From Calothrix brevissima NIES-22 (lineage in GTDB: Bacteria; Cyanobacteriota; Cyanobacteriia; Cyanobacteriales; Nostocaceae), in NCBI RefSeq assembly GCF_002367995.1, contig NZ_AP018207.1:5383963-5447962 (forward strand): 64,000 nucleotides of DNA, read 5' to 3'. Under the pieces are notes generated by a model, which was given only the letters and a program-made list of their open reading frames with translations, was not told where the DNA came from and did no database searches. Positions 25,731-35,494 of the stretch are shown here, one piece after another (within the stretch, counting starts at the first letter, position 1; every line of letters starts with the position of its first letter). The position numbers were made by a program, and so were the translations under genes.

Positions 25731-26289
25731 CTTACAGATTAAAAAAGAAATAGGGAAATGGCAATGCTATGCCCTCTAGAATATATTGATGTGCCAAAAC
25801 CACTATTTAAATTAGTGTAAAGATATATTTTGAATCAAAAATAAAAAAATTAATCAATTTTTTTCACCTCCCTTCGCAGGCTTTGCTTATATAGCTACAC
25901 ACTTCTAAGTTGTAACTATATAATATCTACCCCATTTTAAAGATAGGTTCTATGGTTCTATGCATGACAAAAGTCATAATCTAACTCGTGACTTTTGGCT
26001 GAATTATTTTTTGCCTAAAACAGCTTTAATATTACTGGCATCTACCATTGGAAATTGAAGCTGTTACTAACTGATAAGAGGCATAAAAAATAGTAACTGT
26101 TGATTTACTCGGTCAGATATCAAGGCGCTATCTGCTTAATGCTATTCGCGACAATAATTAACAAAAACAAGACTACAGATAAGTCAACCAGTGATTAATT
26201 TGACAAATTCTTATGCTCTTAAAAGCTCCTGAATAGTGGCTTCTATTTCTGCCATTCTTCACAATAGATTTCATGCAAGGATGACCTTT
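25731..26289. other. AT-rich spacer with dispersed repeat
   Basis: About 560 bases without a gene. It contains an inverted relative (25751-25792) of the 43-base repeat at 10496-10538 and a degenerate CTTCGCAGGCTTTG piece at about 25872-25886 that resembles the two-hairpin repeat at 48145. The rest is AT-rich and may hold the promoter of the following gene. Confidence 0.5.
25751..25792 (-). repeat. Dispersed 43-base repeat, inverted copy
   Basis: On the minus strand this reads ACATCAATATATTCTAGAGG, then a GCATAGCATTGCC core and CCCTA. It matches 10496-10538 on the + strand at nearly every position, and both cores can form a small hairpin. Confidence 0.75.
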
Positions 26290-26592
26290 ATGCAAAGAGT
26301 TCTTTCATCTGGCTTATTAGGAATTGTGCTAGCTTCTAGCTTTTTAGCACAACCAGCCTCGGCTCAAATTCAAGTAATTCTAGGCGGAAATGAACGACAT
26401 GATTGGCGAGAACAACAACTAGAACGCGATCGCCAACATCGTTTAGAAGTTGAACGTCAACATCGCCTAGAACTAGAACGTCAACGGAGAATTCAAGAAG
26501 AACGGGAACGTCAACATCGCTTAGAACTTGAGCGTCAACGCGAACGCGAACGTAGACTAGAGGAGGAACGCAACCATCGCGATCGCTACTAA
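26290..26592 (+). CDS. Small exported Glu/Arg-rich repeat protein
   Basis: A 100-residue protein with a clear signal peptide (RVLSSGLLGIVLASSFLAQP, cleavage after PASAQ). After that almost the whole chain is a charged helix of the type ERQHRLELERQRR, built on a repeating 6-9 residue Glu-Arg-Gln-His-Arg-Leu unit. It would form a long single helix or coiled coil in the periplasm. The ATG at 26290 is chosen because AAGG lies nine bases before it; ATG 26281 and GTG 26236 are too close to or far from a ribosome site. A strong terminator follows. Function is unknown. Confidence 0.65.
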   Translation: MQRVLSSGLLGIVLASSFLAQPASAQIQVILGGNERHDWREQQLERDRQHRLEVERQHRLELERQRRIQEERERQHRLELERQRERERRLEEERNHRDRY

Positions 26593-26620
26593 CATCAGTT
26601 AAGTAACATTTAAAATCGCC

Positions 26621-26653
26621 AAACAGGAGGAAGTTTCTCGCCTCCTGTTTTTT
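26621..26653 (+). terminator. Intrinsic terminator
   Basis: AAACAGGAGG and CCTCCTGTTT form a perfect ten-base stem around AAGTTTCTCG, with more T residues following. It ends the Glu/Arg-rich gene. Confidence 0.88.
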
Positions 26654-26734
26654 CATAGTTCAAAAGCAGCAAAGCATTAAACTAGATAAAATGTAGAGAC
26701 ATGATATATTAATTCTCTACGTTATCCTGAGTTT

Positions 26735-28096
26735 ATGGGACTGCCAATTGTTGCAATTATCGGACGCCCAAATGTGGGCAAATCCACCCTGGTTAATCGT
26801 CTCGCCGGGGAACAAACGGCGATCGTCCACGATGAACCGGGAGTGACACGCGATCGCACTTATTTACCATCTTACTGGAGCGATCGCGAATTTGTGGTTG
26901 TCGATACAGGCGGCTTAGTATTTAACGATGACACCGAATTCCTACCCCTGATTCGTCAACAAGCCATGACAGCACTCAGCGAAGCGAGTGCAGCAATTTT
27001 TGTAGTTGATGGACAACTCGGGCCCTCACCGGCTGATGAAGAAATCGCCACATGGTTACGTCAACAACCCGTACCTGTGCTAATAGCTGTTAATAAATGT
27101 GAATCCCCCGATCAAGGCTTAATTCAAGCTGCGGAATTTTGGGAATTAGGATTAGGTGAACCATACCCTATTTCCGCAATTCACGGTAGCGGCACAGGTG
27201 AATTACTTGATGAGTTAATTAAGCACATTCCCCACGTTACAGAAGTACCGGAAACTAACGAAATTAAAGTAGCCATTATCGGCAGACCAAATGTAGGTAA
27301 ATCCAGCTTATTAAACGCTTTCGTCGGAGAAGAAAGGGCAATTGTTAGTCCCATTTCCGGCACAACCCGTGACGCGATTGATACAGTAGTCGAACGGGAT
27401 GGACAAACCTATCGCTTAATTGACACTGCGGGGATTCGCAAAAAGAAAAGCATTGATTACGGTACAGAATTCTTTAGTATTAACCGTGCTTTTAAAGCCA
27501 TTCGCCGCGCTGATGTGGTTTTAATGGTCATAGACGCTTTAGATGGCGTTACCGAACAAGACCAAAAATTAGCAGGACGAATAATTGAAGAAGGACGAGC
27601 TTGTATAGTCGTAGTTAATAAGTGGGATGCAGTCGAAAAAGACTCATACACTATCTATGACTACGAAAAAGATCTGCAATCACGGCTACATTTTACCGAA
27701 TGGGCAGACACAATTTATGTCAGCGCCTTAACCGGACAGCGAGTAGAAAAAATCTTAGAATTGGTAGTTGAAGCGGCTGAATCGCACAAACGCCGTGTCA
27801 GTACCGCCGTAATTAACGAAGTTCTCGAAGACGCGGTGAGTTGGCATTCTCCACCAACTTCACGGGGCGGGCGACAAGGTAAAATTTATTATGGGACGCA
27901 AGTTAGTGCCCAACCGCCAACGATCGCTTTATTTGTCAATGAGGCGAAACGCTTTAACGACAACTATCGCCGCTACATTGAACGCCAATTTCGTCAACAG
28001 CTAGGCTTTAAAGGGACTCCCATTCGTTTACTGTGGCGCAGTAAGAAAGTCCGTGATGTAGAAAGCGGTAGTGTTAACCGGGCTACCCGCGTGTAA
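26735..28096 (+). CDS. der: Ribosome-biogenesis GTPase Der (EngA)
   Basis: A 453-residue GTPase with two tandem G domains, needed for 50S ribosome assembly. G1 motifs are [14 protein letters not shown] (residues ~9-22) and [14 protein letters not shown] (~184-197). The matching DTGG/DTAG switch motifs and the NKCE/NKWD specificity motifs are present. The KH-like C-terminal domain ends with [12 protein letters not shown], the family signature. The length is normal. A terminator-like hairpin separates it from ecfT downstream. Confidence 0.97.
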   Translation: MGLPIVAIIGRPNVGKSTLVNRLAGEQTAIVHDEPGVTRDRTYLPSYWSDREFVVVDTGGLVFNDDTEFLPLIRQQAMTALSEASAAIFVVDGQLGPSPADEEIATWLRQQPVPVLIAVNKCESPDQGLIQAAEFWELGLGEPYPISAIHGSGTGELLDELIKHIPHVTEVPETNEIKVAIIGRPNVGKSSLLNAFVGEERAIVSPISGTTRDAIDTVVERDGQTYRLIDTAGIRKKKSIDYGTEFFSINRAFKAIRRADVVLMVIDALDGVTEQDQKLAGRIIEEGRACIVVVNKWDAVEKDSYTIYDYEKDLQSRLHFTEWADTIYVSALTGQRVEKILELVVEAAESHKRRVSTAVINEVLEDAVSWHSPPTSRGGRQGKIYYGTQVSAQPPTIALFVNEAKRFNDNYRRYIERQFRQQLGFKGTPIRLLWRSKKVRDVESGSVNRATRV

Positions 28097-28123
28097 TCAA
28101 GTGAAAAGGTAAAAGTAAAAAGT

Positions 28124-28156
28124 AAAAAGGTAAACGACAATAAGTGTTACCTTTTT
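28124..28156 (+). terminator. Probable terminator after der
   Basis: AAAAAGGTAA and TTACCTTTTT form a perfect ten-base stem around a 13-base loop, ending in Ts. It may reduce read-through into ecfT. The AAAAGTAAAA-rich run beside it is itself repetitive. Confidence 0.65.
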
Positions 28157-28184
28157 CTTTTATCTTTGAAATTTTACCCGATCT

Positions 28185-29114
28185 ATGGATTTACTGCGAT
28201 CGCTACCATTAGGACTGTACCTAGAAGAACCGCAAACTTGGCTGCATAAAATTGACCCCAGAGTCAAGTTTGCTTGGTTGATGAGTTTTCTCACAAGTTA
28301 TACTTTTGCGCGGAATGAATGGCGCATACTCTTGGTAACCCTATTAATTATAGTTACCCTCATCGCCAGAATTCCCCGCCGTGTATGGCAACAACAAATG
28401 GGCTGGTTATTAGTTCTAGCCTTTTTTGTTTTTACCATAGCAGCTATCAGTCCAGATGGATTGGGGATCAACTATCAACAACGCTTACCAGTTAACGAAC
28501 AAGTTCTCAGCCCGCAATCAACTACCACGAATAACGCCAAGGTAGATGAAAAAGCAGTATTTGGAAATAAAGAATATAAATACGTCATATTTAGCCAAGG
28601 GCCTGTAAAAGTTAACCGCCGTTCCTTAGATTTGGCTGTGCGGTTAAGTACAATTTTGTTTACAGTAATTTACAGCACTAACCTTTATCTGCTCACAACC
28701 GCACCAGAAGAAATCACCGCCGGGATGGAAAGCTTAATGCAACCCCTACGACGCCTAAAGCTACCCGTCACAGAAATTGCTCTAACCTTAACTTTATCCT
28801 TGCGCTTTATCCCCCTAGTTTTAGAAGAAGTCCAGAACCTCATCCGCTCCGTCATGACTAGAGCGATTAATTGGAAAAAGCTAGGAATTAAAGGCGCAGT
28901 CAAAGTTTGGATGATTGTCGCCGAGCGCTTGTTAGAAAATCTCCTCCTCCGAGCCGCGCAAATGGCTAGTGCAATGATGGTACGCGGTTTTACCAGTCCC
29001 AACGAGCATCGAGTCCCTTGGCATGATTTACGCTTAAAAAGATGGGATTGGTTAGCTATTGCCACATTAACTTTATTTTGGGGCGTGCGTTTGGCGATCG
29101 GTACAAATATTTAG
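28185..29114 (+). CDS. ecfT: ECF transporter T component (EcfT/CbiQ family)
   Basis: A 309-residue membrane protein that couples the ATPases of an energy-coupling-factor transporter to a substrate-binding S component. Hydrophobic segments include WLMSFLTSYTF, ILLVTLLIIVTLIAR and LLVLAFFVFTIAAIS. The cytosolic coupling region holds the Arg-containing motifs seen in LLLRAAQMASAMMVRGF (the AxxMVRGF box). A polar loop of about 60 residues lies between the second and third helical blocks. No S component or EcfA ATPase is adjacent, as usual for group II systems with scattered subunits. Which vitamin or metal it serves cannot be told. Confidence 0.88.
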   Translation: MDLLRSLPLGLYLEEPQTWLHKIDPRVKFAWLMSFLTSYTFARNEWRILLVTLLIIVTLIARIPRRVWQQQMGWLLVLAFFVFTIAAISPDGLGINYQQRLPVNEQVLSPQSTTTNNAKVDEKAVFGNKEYKYVIFSQGPVKVNRRSLDLAVRLSTILFTVIYSTNLYLLTTAPEEITAGMESLMQPLRRLKLPVTEIALTLTLSLRFIPLVLEEVQNLIRSVMTRAINWKKLGIKGAVKVWMIVAERLLENLLLRAAQMASAMMVRGFTSPNEHRVPWHDLRLKRWDWLAIATLTLFWGVRLAIGTNI

Positions 29115-29181
29115 CCACAATCCAAACACAACAAACTCCAGCAAAAAATATTCCATCGCTATATCATACCCATTCCCGTAG

Positions 29182-29200
29182 GGGCGGGGAAACCCCGCCC
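29182..29200 (+). terminator. GC-rich hairpin after ecfT
   Basis: GGGCGGGG and CCCCGCCC form a perfect eight-base stem around AAA, followed by TTGTGGTTT. It lies about 70 bases after the ecfT stop and could terminate it. Similar sequences are common cyanobacterial repeats, so it may be a mobile palindrome. Confidence 0.5.
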
Positions 29201-29761
29201 TTGTGGTTTCCCCCCATTATCTCCCTTGTCCTCCTTGTCCTCCTTGTCTTCCTTGTCTCCCTTCCCTTCCCTTCCCCTACTCCCCATAAGAAATTCCCAC
29301 AGGTCTTGCCGCAAAGAGCGATCGTAAGCCAGAATGAAATGAATCTCTGCACAAAGCTCAAGCACAAATAATGGCACTCAACATAAACATGCTGAATTAA
29401 TGAATATTGTACCTTTGACCATAATGCGCCAATAGACAGAAATTATGGCAGCATAGAGAGAGGCTTATGCAAAAACCAGTCTGACGGCGCATTACCTTGC
29501 TGTTCTTAACTCCAAATAAGATGGCAGAGCCGATTGCTGAATAGCACCTGAAGTGCAAATTCCACTAGACCAAATCGCCACTAGTAGCATCATCTCTCTA
29601 TGAGTAACTAGATCAAGGTCTTCACAGTTGCCATTCAACAGCAAAACTTATTGAATTTCGCATAATTTAGGACAAATATCCTGACACCAGCAAGTTATCA
29701 TCATCTGAATGTTGGTACGAAAACTGCGAAAAGAACAATTGACGCTTACCTTGATTATTAA
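29201..29761. other. Spacer upstream of pipX
   Basis: Holds CTCCTTGTC nine-base tandem units at about 29219-29262 and otherwise no recognisable gene. The small frames over the tandem run (29159-29377) are artefacts of the repeat. The pipX promoter should lie in 29384-29761, but I find no convincing NtcA site. Confidence 0.5.
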
Positions 29762-30040
29762 ATGAATCCAGAAAACGCAGAAACTTACATTAATCATCCG
29801 ACTTGGGGCTTACTTTACAGAATCTGTATGGTGGATGAGACCCAGGATCTGTTTACTACACTTTATGCCCAACGGTTATTTTTTTTAGTAGCAAATGACA
29901 TCAAAGGTATAAAATTTCAGCCTATAGGTCGCACTGAAGCCAGAATGATGTTGGAAAATCGCTTGCGGACTCTACGTCGCACAGGGCAGTTACAGGAGTA
30001 CGATCAGCTTCAGAGTGTTTTCCAACGCACATTCCAATGA
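29762..30040 (+). CDS. pipX: PipX, PII-interacting co-activator of NtcA
   Basis: A 92-residue protein that binds either PII (GlnB) or NtcA according to 2-oxoglutarate and ADP/ATP levels, and so tunes nitrogen-regulated transcription. The Tudor-like N-terminal domain is recognisable (HPTWGLLYRICMV, TLYAQRLFFLVA, GIKFQPIGRTEARM), followed by two C-terminal helices (LENRLRTLRRTG). Family length and start MNPENAETYINHPTWG agree. Its stop overlaps the start of pipY by ATGA, so the two are translationally coupled, as in other cyanobacteria. Confidence 0.96.
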   Translation: MNPENAETYINHPTWGLLYRICMVDETQDLFTTLYAQRLFFLVANDIKGIKFQPIGRTEARMMLENRLRTLRRTGQLQEYDQLQSVFQRTFQ

Positions 30041-30717
30041 CTAGTTCGATTAGCGAACGTATTACTCAAATTCGCTCCTCCCTCCCCGATTCAGTTCGCT
30101 TGATTGCTGTTAGCAAAACGGTTCCTGCGGACAAGATCCGCGCCGCCTATGCCGCAGGAATCCGTGATTTTGGCGAAAGCCGAATTCAAGAAGCCGCTAG
30201 CAAACAAGCTGAGTTACAAGACTTGTCAGATATTACCTGGCATTTTATTGGACATTTACAAAGCAATAAAGCCAAAAAAGCTCTAGAACTATTTCAATGG
30301 ATTCACTCCGTCGATAATTTGCAACTAGCACAGCGCTTAAATAATTTAGCGTCACAGTTGGGTGTGAATCCTCAAATTTGCTTGCAAGTCAAGATTCTCC
30401 CCGATCCCAACAAATCAGGCTGGACTGTACCCCAATTGTTAGCCGATTTACCTGCGATCGCTCAATATAAAAATTTACAAATTCAAGGTTTGATGACAAT
30501 TCCGCCTTTGGGTTTAGACAAGGTGGAAACATTTAATGTATTTAATAGCACTTTAAGCCTAGCAAAAACCATTAGAGAAAAGAACTATCACCATATCCAA
30601 ATGCAGCACCTATCAATGGGCATGTCAGGTGACTACGAAATTGCCGTAGCAGCAGGTGCAACGATGGTAAGGTTAGGAACCATCTTGTTCGGGGATCGCT
30701 CTGAGAAGGGTAATTAA
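30037..30717 (+). CDS. pipY: PipY, PLP homeostasis protein (YggS/PLPBP family)
   Basis: A 226-residue COG0325 protein: a single-domain PLP-binding barrel with no known enzyme activity that keeps free PLP in balance. The PLP lysine is Lys27 in IAVSKTVPADK. Other landmarks are GESRIQEA, WHFIGHLQSNKAK, IHSVDNLQLAQ, GLMTIPP and LSMGMSGDYEIAV, followed by VRLGTILFGDR. It begins inside the pipX stop codon (ATGA). The close pairing supports a joint role in carbon/nitrogen signalling. Confidence 0.95.
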   Translation: MTSSISERITQIRSSLPDSVRLIAVSKTVPADKIRAAYAAGIRDFGESRIQEAASKQAELQDLSDITWHFIGHLQSNKAKKALELFQWIHSVDNLQLAQRLNNLASQLGVNPQICLQVKILPDPNKSGWTVPQLLADLPAIAQYKNLQIQGLMTIPPLGLDKVETFNVFNSTLSLAKTIREKNYHHIQMQHLSMGMSGDYEIAVAAGATMVRLGTILFGDRSEKGN

Positions 30718-31066
30718 TAGCTTGTATCCCTTGTATCATCAGCTTTATCCAGCTATTGACAGCAATTATCAATTTTAATATTGCGCTGTGTAACAAAATA
30801 TATATTTTGACACAAGCCTTACTGAAGAAAAATCAGCTTAGGGTAACTTTCATTCGGAAATACATTAGTATATAATCTTGACTCATTATCAAGGCTAGGG
30901 AGCGTGCAGATGACTTCAACAGCATCTGTTCCTCACTTAAACCAGTAATAGAAGCTACAGCTAGTAATAAAATTCTGAATAAACCCCTTTGTAGCAATAA
31001 AATTCGGCTACACTGATTTATCGCCAGGTAAACCATTAAAGTTAATTTGCACCAGGAGCGTAGAAG
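30718..31066. other. Spacer between pipY and sepF
   Basis: About 350 bases. A TTGACTCATTATCAAGGCTA stretch at about 30878-30897 could include a -35-like box, but the -10 is not clear. No gene; the minus-strand frame at 30833-31174 runs into sepF and is a shadow. Confidence 0.4.
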
Positions 31067-31654
31067 ATGAGCATATTTACTAAACTCAGGGATTTTGTGG
31101 GACTCAATGAGCCTGTAGAATACGAATACTACGAAGAAGAGCCAGAAACCGAAAGCTACCAAAATCTCTATCAAGAAGAGAATGTGCAGCCAGCACCGCC
31201 AGAACCGACTCCCCAGAATCGACGTTGGCGGGAACCCATGCCTACAATGGGTAATGATGTAGCAACAGGTTCAAAGTCAATGGGGAATGTCATCGGTATG
31301 CCAGGAGCAATTAACGGAATTTCTGAAGTATTAGTACTTGAACCACGCACCTTTGAAGAAATGCCCCAGGCAATTCAAGCTTTGCGTGAGCGCAAGTCAG
31401 TTGTATTAAATTTAACAATTATGGACCCGGATCAAGCTCAACGGGCAGTAGATTTTGTTGCAGGTGGTACTTACGCATTAGATGGGCATCAAGAGCGGAT
31501 TGGCGAAAGTATATTTTTATTTACACCCAGCTGCGTGCAAGTTAGCACTCACGGCGGAGTTATTCATGAAGTACCACAACCCCCAGCGCGTCCTCGTACC
31601 ACAAATACAACACCAGCATGGGGAACTGAAGCTAACCGCATGGCAGTACAGTAA
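31067..31654 (+). CDS. sepF: Cell-division protein SepF (Cdv2)
   Basis: A 195-residue FtsZ-binding septum protein. It has the short amphipathic N-terminal helix ([13 protein letters not shown]) that attaches to membrane, an acidic Tyr/Glu-rich and Pro-rich linker (residues ~15-65), and the SepF core ([20 protein letters not shown], then [20 protein letters not shown] and [14 protein letters not shown]). AGGAG lies eight bases before the ATG. The pipX-pipY-sepF-proC order is conserved in many cyanobacteria. Confidence 0.95.
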   Translation: MSIFTKLRDFVGLNEPVEYEYYEEEPETESYQNLYQEENVQPAPPEPTPQNRRWREPMPTMGNDVATGSKSMGNVIGMPGAINGISEVLVLEPRTFEEMPQAIQALRERKSVVLNLTIMDPDQAQRAVDFVAGGTYALDGHQERIGESIFLFTPSCVQVSTHGGVIHEVPQPPARPRTTNTTPAWGTEANRMAVQ

Positions 31655-31790
31655 ATCGAAATTAGTCAATAGTCCCAAGTCAATAGTCAAAATTTCGGCT
31701 CCGTGACAGTTAAATCAGCAATCATCGCTCGATTTCCGCGTAATCGAAACACATTGGCTACAGTTACAGTTAAAGGTAATCAATCTTAAC

Positions 31791-31850
31791 GATTGACAAT
31801 TGACCATTGACCATTGACCATTGACTCTTGACAATTGACTAATGACTAAT
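31791..31850. repeat. Heptad repeats TTGACCA next to the proC start
   Basis: About seven TTGACCA/TTGACTA-like units end within three bases of the proC ATG, so the ribosome-binding region of proC is made of repeat sequence. Related TCAATAG units lie at about 31662-31690. Confidence 0.88.
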
Positions 31851-31852
31851 TA

Positions 31853-32674
31853 ATGACTACTAAATTTGGCTTAATAGGTGGTGGGGTAATGGGAGAAGCG
31901 CTATTATCCCGCCTTATTGCGCGTGGAGTTTATCAACCATCAGAAGTTATCGTTAGCGAACCCCAGCCGGCAAGACAAAATTTTTTCCAGCAGCAATATG
32001 ATGTGAGCGTGACTGCTGATAACCGCCTAGTTTTGGCGCAGAGTCGGGAAGTTGTATTGTTAGCAGTAAAGCCCCAGGTATTTAGCGCGATCGCTCAAGA
32101 ATTAGCAGAAATAATTGAGATCGCTGTCAAAGAAAACTCACCTCTAGTCATTTCAATTTTAGCGGGTGTGACTTTAAATCAGCTAGAAGCGGCATTTCCC
32201 CAGTTACCAGTAATTCGCGCTATGCCAAATACACCTGCGACAGTGGGAGCAGGAATGACAGCCATTTGCTTAGGCGCATACACGACGGTGAAACACCAGC
32301 AAATAGCCCAGCAAATTTTTACCGCAGTCGGGGAAGTTGTAGAAGTATCTGAAGGCTTAATGGATGCAGTTACAGGACTTTCGGGAAGCGGCCCGGCTTA
32401 TGTAGCCTTGATGGTAGAAGCATTAGCAGATGGAGGAGTAGCCGCTGGTTTACCAAGAGCGATCGCTAATCAACTCGCCCTGCAAACAGTCTTAGGAACA
32501 GCCAAACTCCTCCATGAAAGCAAAATGCACCCCGCAGAACTCAAAGATAGAGTCACCAGCCCCGGAGGTACAACCATTGCCGGTATTACCCAACTAGAAA
32601 AAGCCGCCTTTCGCTCCGCCTTAATTCAAGCAGTCAAAGCCGCCACAGAGCGATCGCAAGAATTGGGAAAATAG
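31853..32674 (+). CDS. proC: Pyrroline-5-carboxylate reductase
   Basis: A 273-residue enzyme for the last step of proline synthesis (pyrroline-5-carboxylate to proline with NAD(P)H). The N-terminal Rossmann motif is FGLIGGGVMGEALLSRLI. Downstream are VLLAVKPQVF, SILAGVTLNQLE, VIRAMPNTPATVGAGMTAI (active-site region), LSGSGPAYVALMVEALADGG and DRVTSPGGTTIAGI, all in family order. No AGGAG is seen before the ATG because heptad repeats fill that space; the following ribosome site must be weak. Confidence 0.97.
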   Translation: MTTKFGLIGGGVMGEALLSRLIARGVYQPSEVIVSEPQPARQNFFQQQYDVSVTADNRLVLAQSREVVLLAVKPQVFSAIAQELAEIIEIAVKENSPLVISILAGVTLNQLEAAFPQLPVIRAMPNTPATVGAGMTAICLGAYTTVKHQQIAQQIFTAVGEVVEVSEGLMDAVTGLSGSGPAYVALMVEALADGGVAAGLPRAIANQLALQTVLGTAKLLHESKMHPAELKDRVTSPGGTTIAGITQLEKAAFRSALIQAVKAATERSQELGK

Positions 32675-32675
32675 T

Positions 32676-32760
32676 CTAGAGTCAATAGTCCAGAGTCCAA
32701 AGTCAATTATCTGTTGATTGTTGACTGTTGACTTTTGACCATTGACCATTGACTTTTGAC
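32676..32760. repeat. Heptad repeats after proC
   Basis: Mixed TAGAGTC/CAATAGTC, TTGACTG and TTGACCA units fill the spacer between proC and the helicase gene. Confidence 0.85.
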
Positions 32761-32816
32761 GAAGTTGACAATATAGCCGTTAATATAGTAAACAGTCTGG
32801 TTGCTAATGTGATTGA

Positions 32817-35489
32817 GTGAATTATCCCGCATCATCCCCAGAACTTGACCTTAGGTCAATTTTTCCGTTTAATCTGGATCAATTTCAATTAGACGCGATC
32901 GCCTCTCTCAATGACGGTCGGTCTGTAGTTGTTTGTGCGCCCACAGGCTCGGGCAAAACTTTAGTAGGTGAATACGCGATTTATCGTGCTTTGGCGCGAG
33001 GAAAGCGGGTATTTTACACTACGCCTTTAAAAGCGCTGTCAAATCAAAAATTACGCGACTTTCGCGAGAAATTTGGTTTTGAACAGGTAGGACTCTTAAC
33101 CGGAGATGCTTCCATTAACAGGGATGCGCCAATTCTGGTGATGACCACAGAAATTTTTCGCAATATGCTCTATGGCACGCCCATAGGGCAAGTTGGCATT
33201 TCTCTGGTAGATGTAGAAGCTGTGGTACTAGATGAGTGCCACTACATGAACGATCGCCAACGGGGTACGGTTTGGGAAGAATCGATTATCTATTGTCCCC
33301 GGGAAGTGCAATTAGTCGCCCTTTCCGCTACCGTTGCTAACAGCGATCAACTCACCGATTGGCTAAATCGCGTCCACGGCCCTACTGACCTGATTTACTC
33401 CGATTTTCGTCCCGTACCCCTAGAATTTCACTTTTGTAACCCTAAGGGACTGTTTCCCCTCCTCAACGAGACTAAAACTAAAATCAGTCCTCGTTTAGCT
33501 AATCGGGGAAAAAGAAAACAGGGAGACAGAGGTAAAGCCGGTAGGCCAGAGGCTCCCAGTCTGATTTATACTTTGAACCACCTACAGCAACGGGATATGT
33601 TACCCGCCATTTACTTTATTTTCAGCCGCCGGGGTTGTGATAAAGCTGTGGCTGAAGTAGGCGATATCTGGCTGGTGAATAATGATGAATCTCAGATATT
33701 GCGCCGCCAAATCGATGAATTTTTAAGCCGCAACCCCGAAGCCGGACGTTCGGGACAAATTGCGCCCCTATATCGGGGAATAGCAGCTCACCACGCGGGG
33801 ATTTTACCAGCTTGGAAAGTCCTAGTAGAAGAATTATTTCAGCAAGGGCTAATCAAAGTAGTATTTGCTACCGAGACTCTAGCGGCGGGAATTAATATGC
33901 CCGCCCGCACCACCGTGATCTCTACCCTTTCCAAACGTACCGACACCGGACACCGCCTGCTCAACGCTTCCGAATTCCTGCAAATGGCGGGACGGGCTGG
34001 GCGGCGAGGTATGGATTTGCAAGGTCATGTGGTCACAGTTCAAACTCCTTTTGAAGGGGCGAAAGAAGCGGCATATTTAGCCACATCTAAACCAGATCCC
34101 TTGGTAAGTCAATTTACTCCTAGTTACGGGATGGTACTTAACTTACTGCAAACCCACACCTTAGAGGAAACTAGAGAGCTAATAGAACGCAGTTTTGGCC
34201 AGTATATGGCGACGCTGCATTTAAAACCGAATTATGAAGAAATTGACGAACTACAAGCCGAATTAGACCAACTTCAGGAGCAAATCGCCGCCGTTGATGA
34301 AAATGAACTGGCGGTGTATGAAAAATTGCGCCAACGCCTGAAAGTGGAAAAGCAAATTTTGAAAACTCTGCAACAACAAGCCCAGGAAGACCGCCAAGAG
34401 CAATTAGGAATGATGCTAGGGTTTGCGGTTTCCGGGACATTGCTGAGTTTGAAAGGTAAAAATATTACAGTTTCTTCGCCAATTGCCGCCGTGTTGGTGG
34501 GTAAAAGTCCGGGTTCTGAGCAATCTAGTTGCTTGGTATGCTTGGGCAAGGATAATCGCTGGTATGTAGCGGCGACAGAGGATATTGTTGATTTGTATGC
34601 GGAATTGCCCAGAATGGAGATTCCAGCCGAGATTTTGCCCCCACCAGAGCTAATTTTTAAACCAGGACAAATTCAGGTAGGCGATCGCCAAACAGCAATT
34701 ATTGCCCAACAAATCCCTGAACCAGGTGAGTCTTTATATTTACCGCCAGAGGTAGCAGAACAACTGAGTCGAGTAACGGCTGTTCAAGAACAATTAGAAG
34801 CCCATCCGATTTATAAATCGGGCAATGTCGGCGCTCTTTTCAAACGCAAGGCGCGTTATGTAGAACTAGAAGCCGAATTACAATTGCTACAAGAACATGT
34901 AGAGCAACAATCCCAACATCACTGGGAAGAGTTTCTCAATTTAATTGAAATTTTGCAGCACTTTGGCTGTTTAGATAACTTAGTCCCCACAGCCTTAGGA
35001 CAAGTTGCTGCGGCTATTCGCGGAGAAAATGAATTATGGCTAGGTTTGGTACTGGCTAGCGGTGAATTTAACCAATTAGATCCGCACCATTTAGCTGCTG
35101 CTGTAGCGGCTTTGGTAACAGAAACTCCTCGCCCAGATAGTAAAGTCCGTTTTGATTTGAGCAATCAAGTAGTTGATGCTTTGGCAAAACTGCGGGGAAT
35201 TCGTCGCCAGATGTTCCAAATGCAACGGCGGTATAATGTAGCACTGCCTATTTGGTTAGAATTTGAGTTAATTGCTTTAGTAGAACAATGGGCATTAGGC
35301 GTTGAATGGACGGAACTATGTGAAAATACCACTTTAGATGAGGGTGATGTGGTAAGAATTTTACGCCGGACTTTGGATTTATTATCCCAAATTCCTCACG
35401 TGCCGAATTTACCAGAGTCACTGCTACGTAATGCTTACCGTGCTATCCAGTTAATCGATCGCTTCCCTGTAAATGAAGTAGTAGAATAA
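32817..35489 (+). CDS. Ski2/Mtr4-like DEAD/DEAH-box RNA helicase
   Basis: An 890-residue superfamily 2 helicase. Motifs in order: Q-region FNLDQFQLDAIASL, Walker A APTGSGKTLVGEY (residues ~39-51), TTPLKALSNQK (Ia), VLDECHYMND (II, a DECH variant), LSATVANSDQL (III), and GRAGRRGMDLQGHV (VI). Residues ~450-800 hold a coiled-coil and arch-like region, and a C-terminal DSHCT-type helical domain ends near LDLLSQIPHVPNLP. The start is GTG at 32817. These proteins are the cyanobacterial relatives of eukaryotic RNA-processing helicases. It converges with the histidine kinase with only five bases between stops. Confidence 0.9.
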   Translation: MNYPASSPELDLRSIFPFNLDQFQLDAIASLNDGRSVVVCAPTGSGKTLVGEYAIYRALARGKRVFYTTPLKALSNQKLRDFREKFGFEQVGLLTGDASINRDAPILVMTTEIFRNMLYGTPIGQVGISLVDVEAVVLDECHYMNDRQRGTVWEESIIYCPREVQLVALSATVANSDQLTDWLNRVHGPTDLIYSDFRPVPLEFHFCNPKGLFPLLNETKTKISPRLANRGKRKQGDRGKAGRPEAPSLIYTLNHLQQRDMLPAIYFIFSRRGCDKAVAEVGDIWLVNNDESQILRRQIDEFLSRNPEAGRSGQIAPLYRGIAAHHAGILPAWKVLVEELFQQGLIKVVFATETLAAGINMPARTTVISTLSKRTDTGHRLLNASEFLQMAGRAGRRGMDLQGHVVTVQTPFEGAKEAAYLATSKPDPLVSQFTPSYGMVLNLLQTHTLEETRELIERSFGQYMATLHLKPNYEEIDELQAELDQLQEQIAAVDENELAVYEKLRQRLKVEKQILKTLQQQAQEDRQEQLGMMLGFAVSGTLLSLKGKNITVSSPIAAVLVGKSPGSEQSSCLVCLGKDNRWYVAATEDIVDLYAELPRMEIPAEILPPPELIFKPGQIQVGDRQTAIIAQQIPEPGESLYLPPEVAEQLSRVTAVQEQLEAHPIYKSGNVGALFKRKARYVELEAELQLLQEHVEQQSQHHWEEFLNLIEILQHFGCLDNLVPTALGQVAAAIRGENELWLGLVLASGEFNQLDPHHLAAAVAALVTETPRPDSKVRFDLSNQVVDALAKLRGIRRQMFQMQRRYNVALPIWLEFELIALVEQWALGVEWTELCENTTLDEGDVVRILRRTLDLLSQIPHVPNLPESLLRNAYRAIQLIDRFPVNEVVE

Positions 35490-35494
35490 ACTGG

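Noticed and set aside
29159-29377. Charged small frames with KEDKEDKEDK
   Set aside because: Direct translation of the CTCCTTGTC tandem repeat.
30833-31174. 113-codon minus-strand frame
   Set aside because: Begins inside sepF on the opposite strand and has no coding character.
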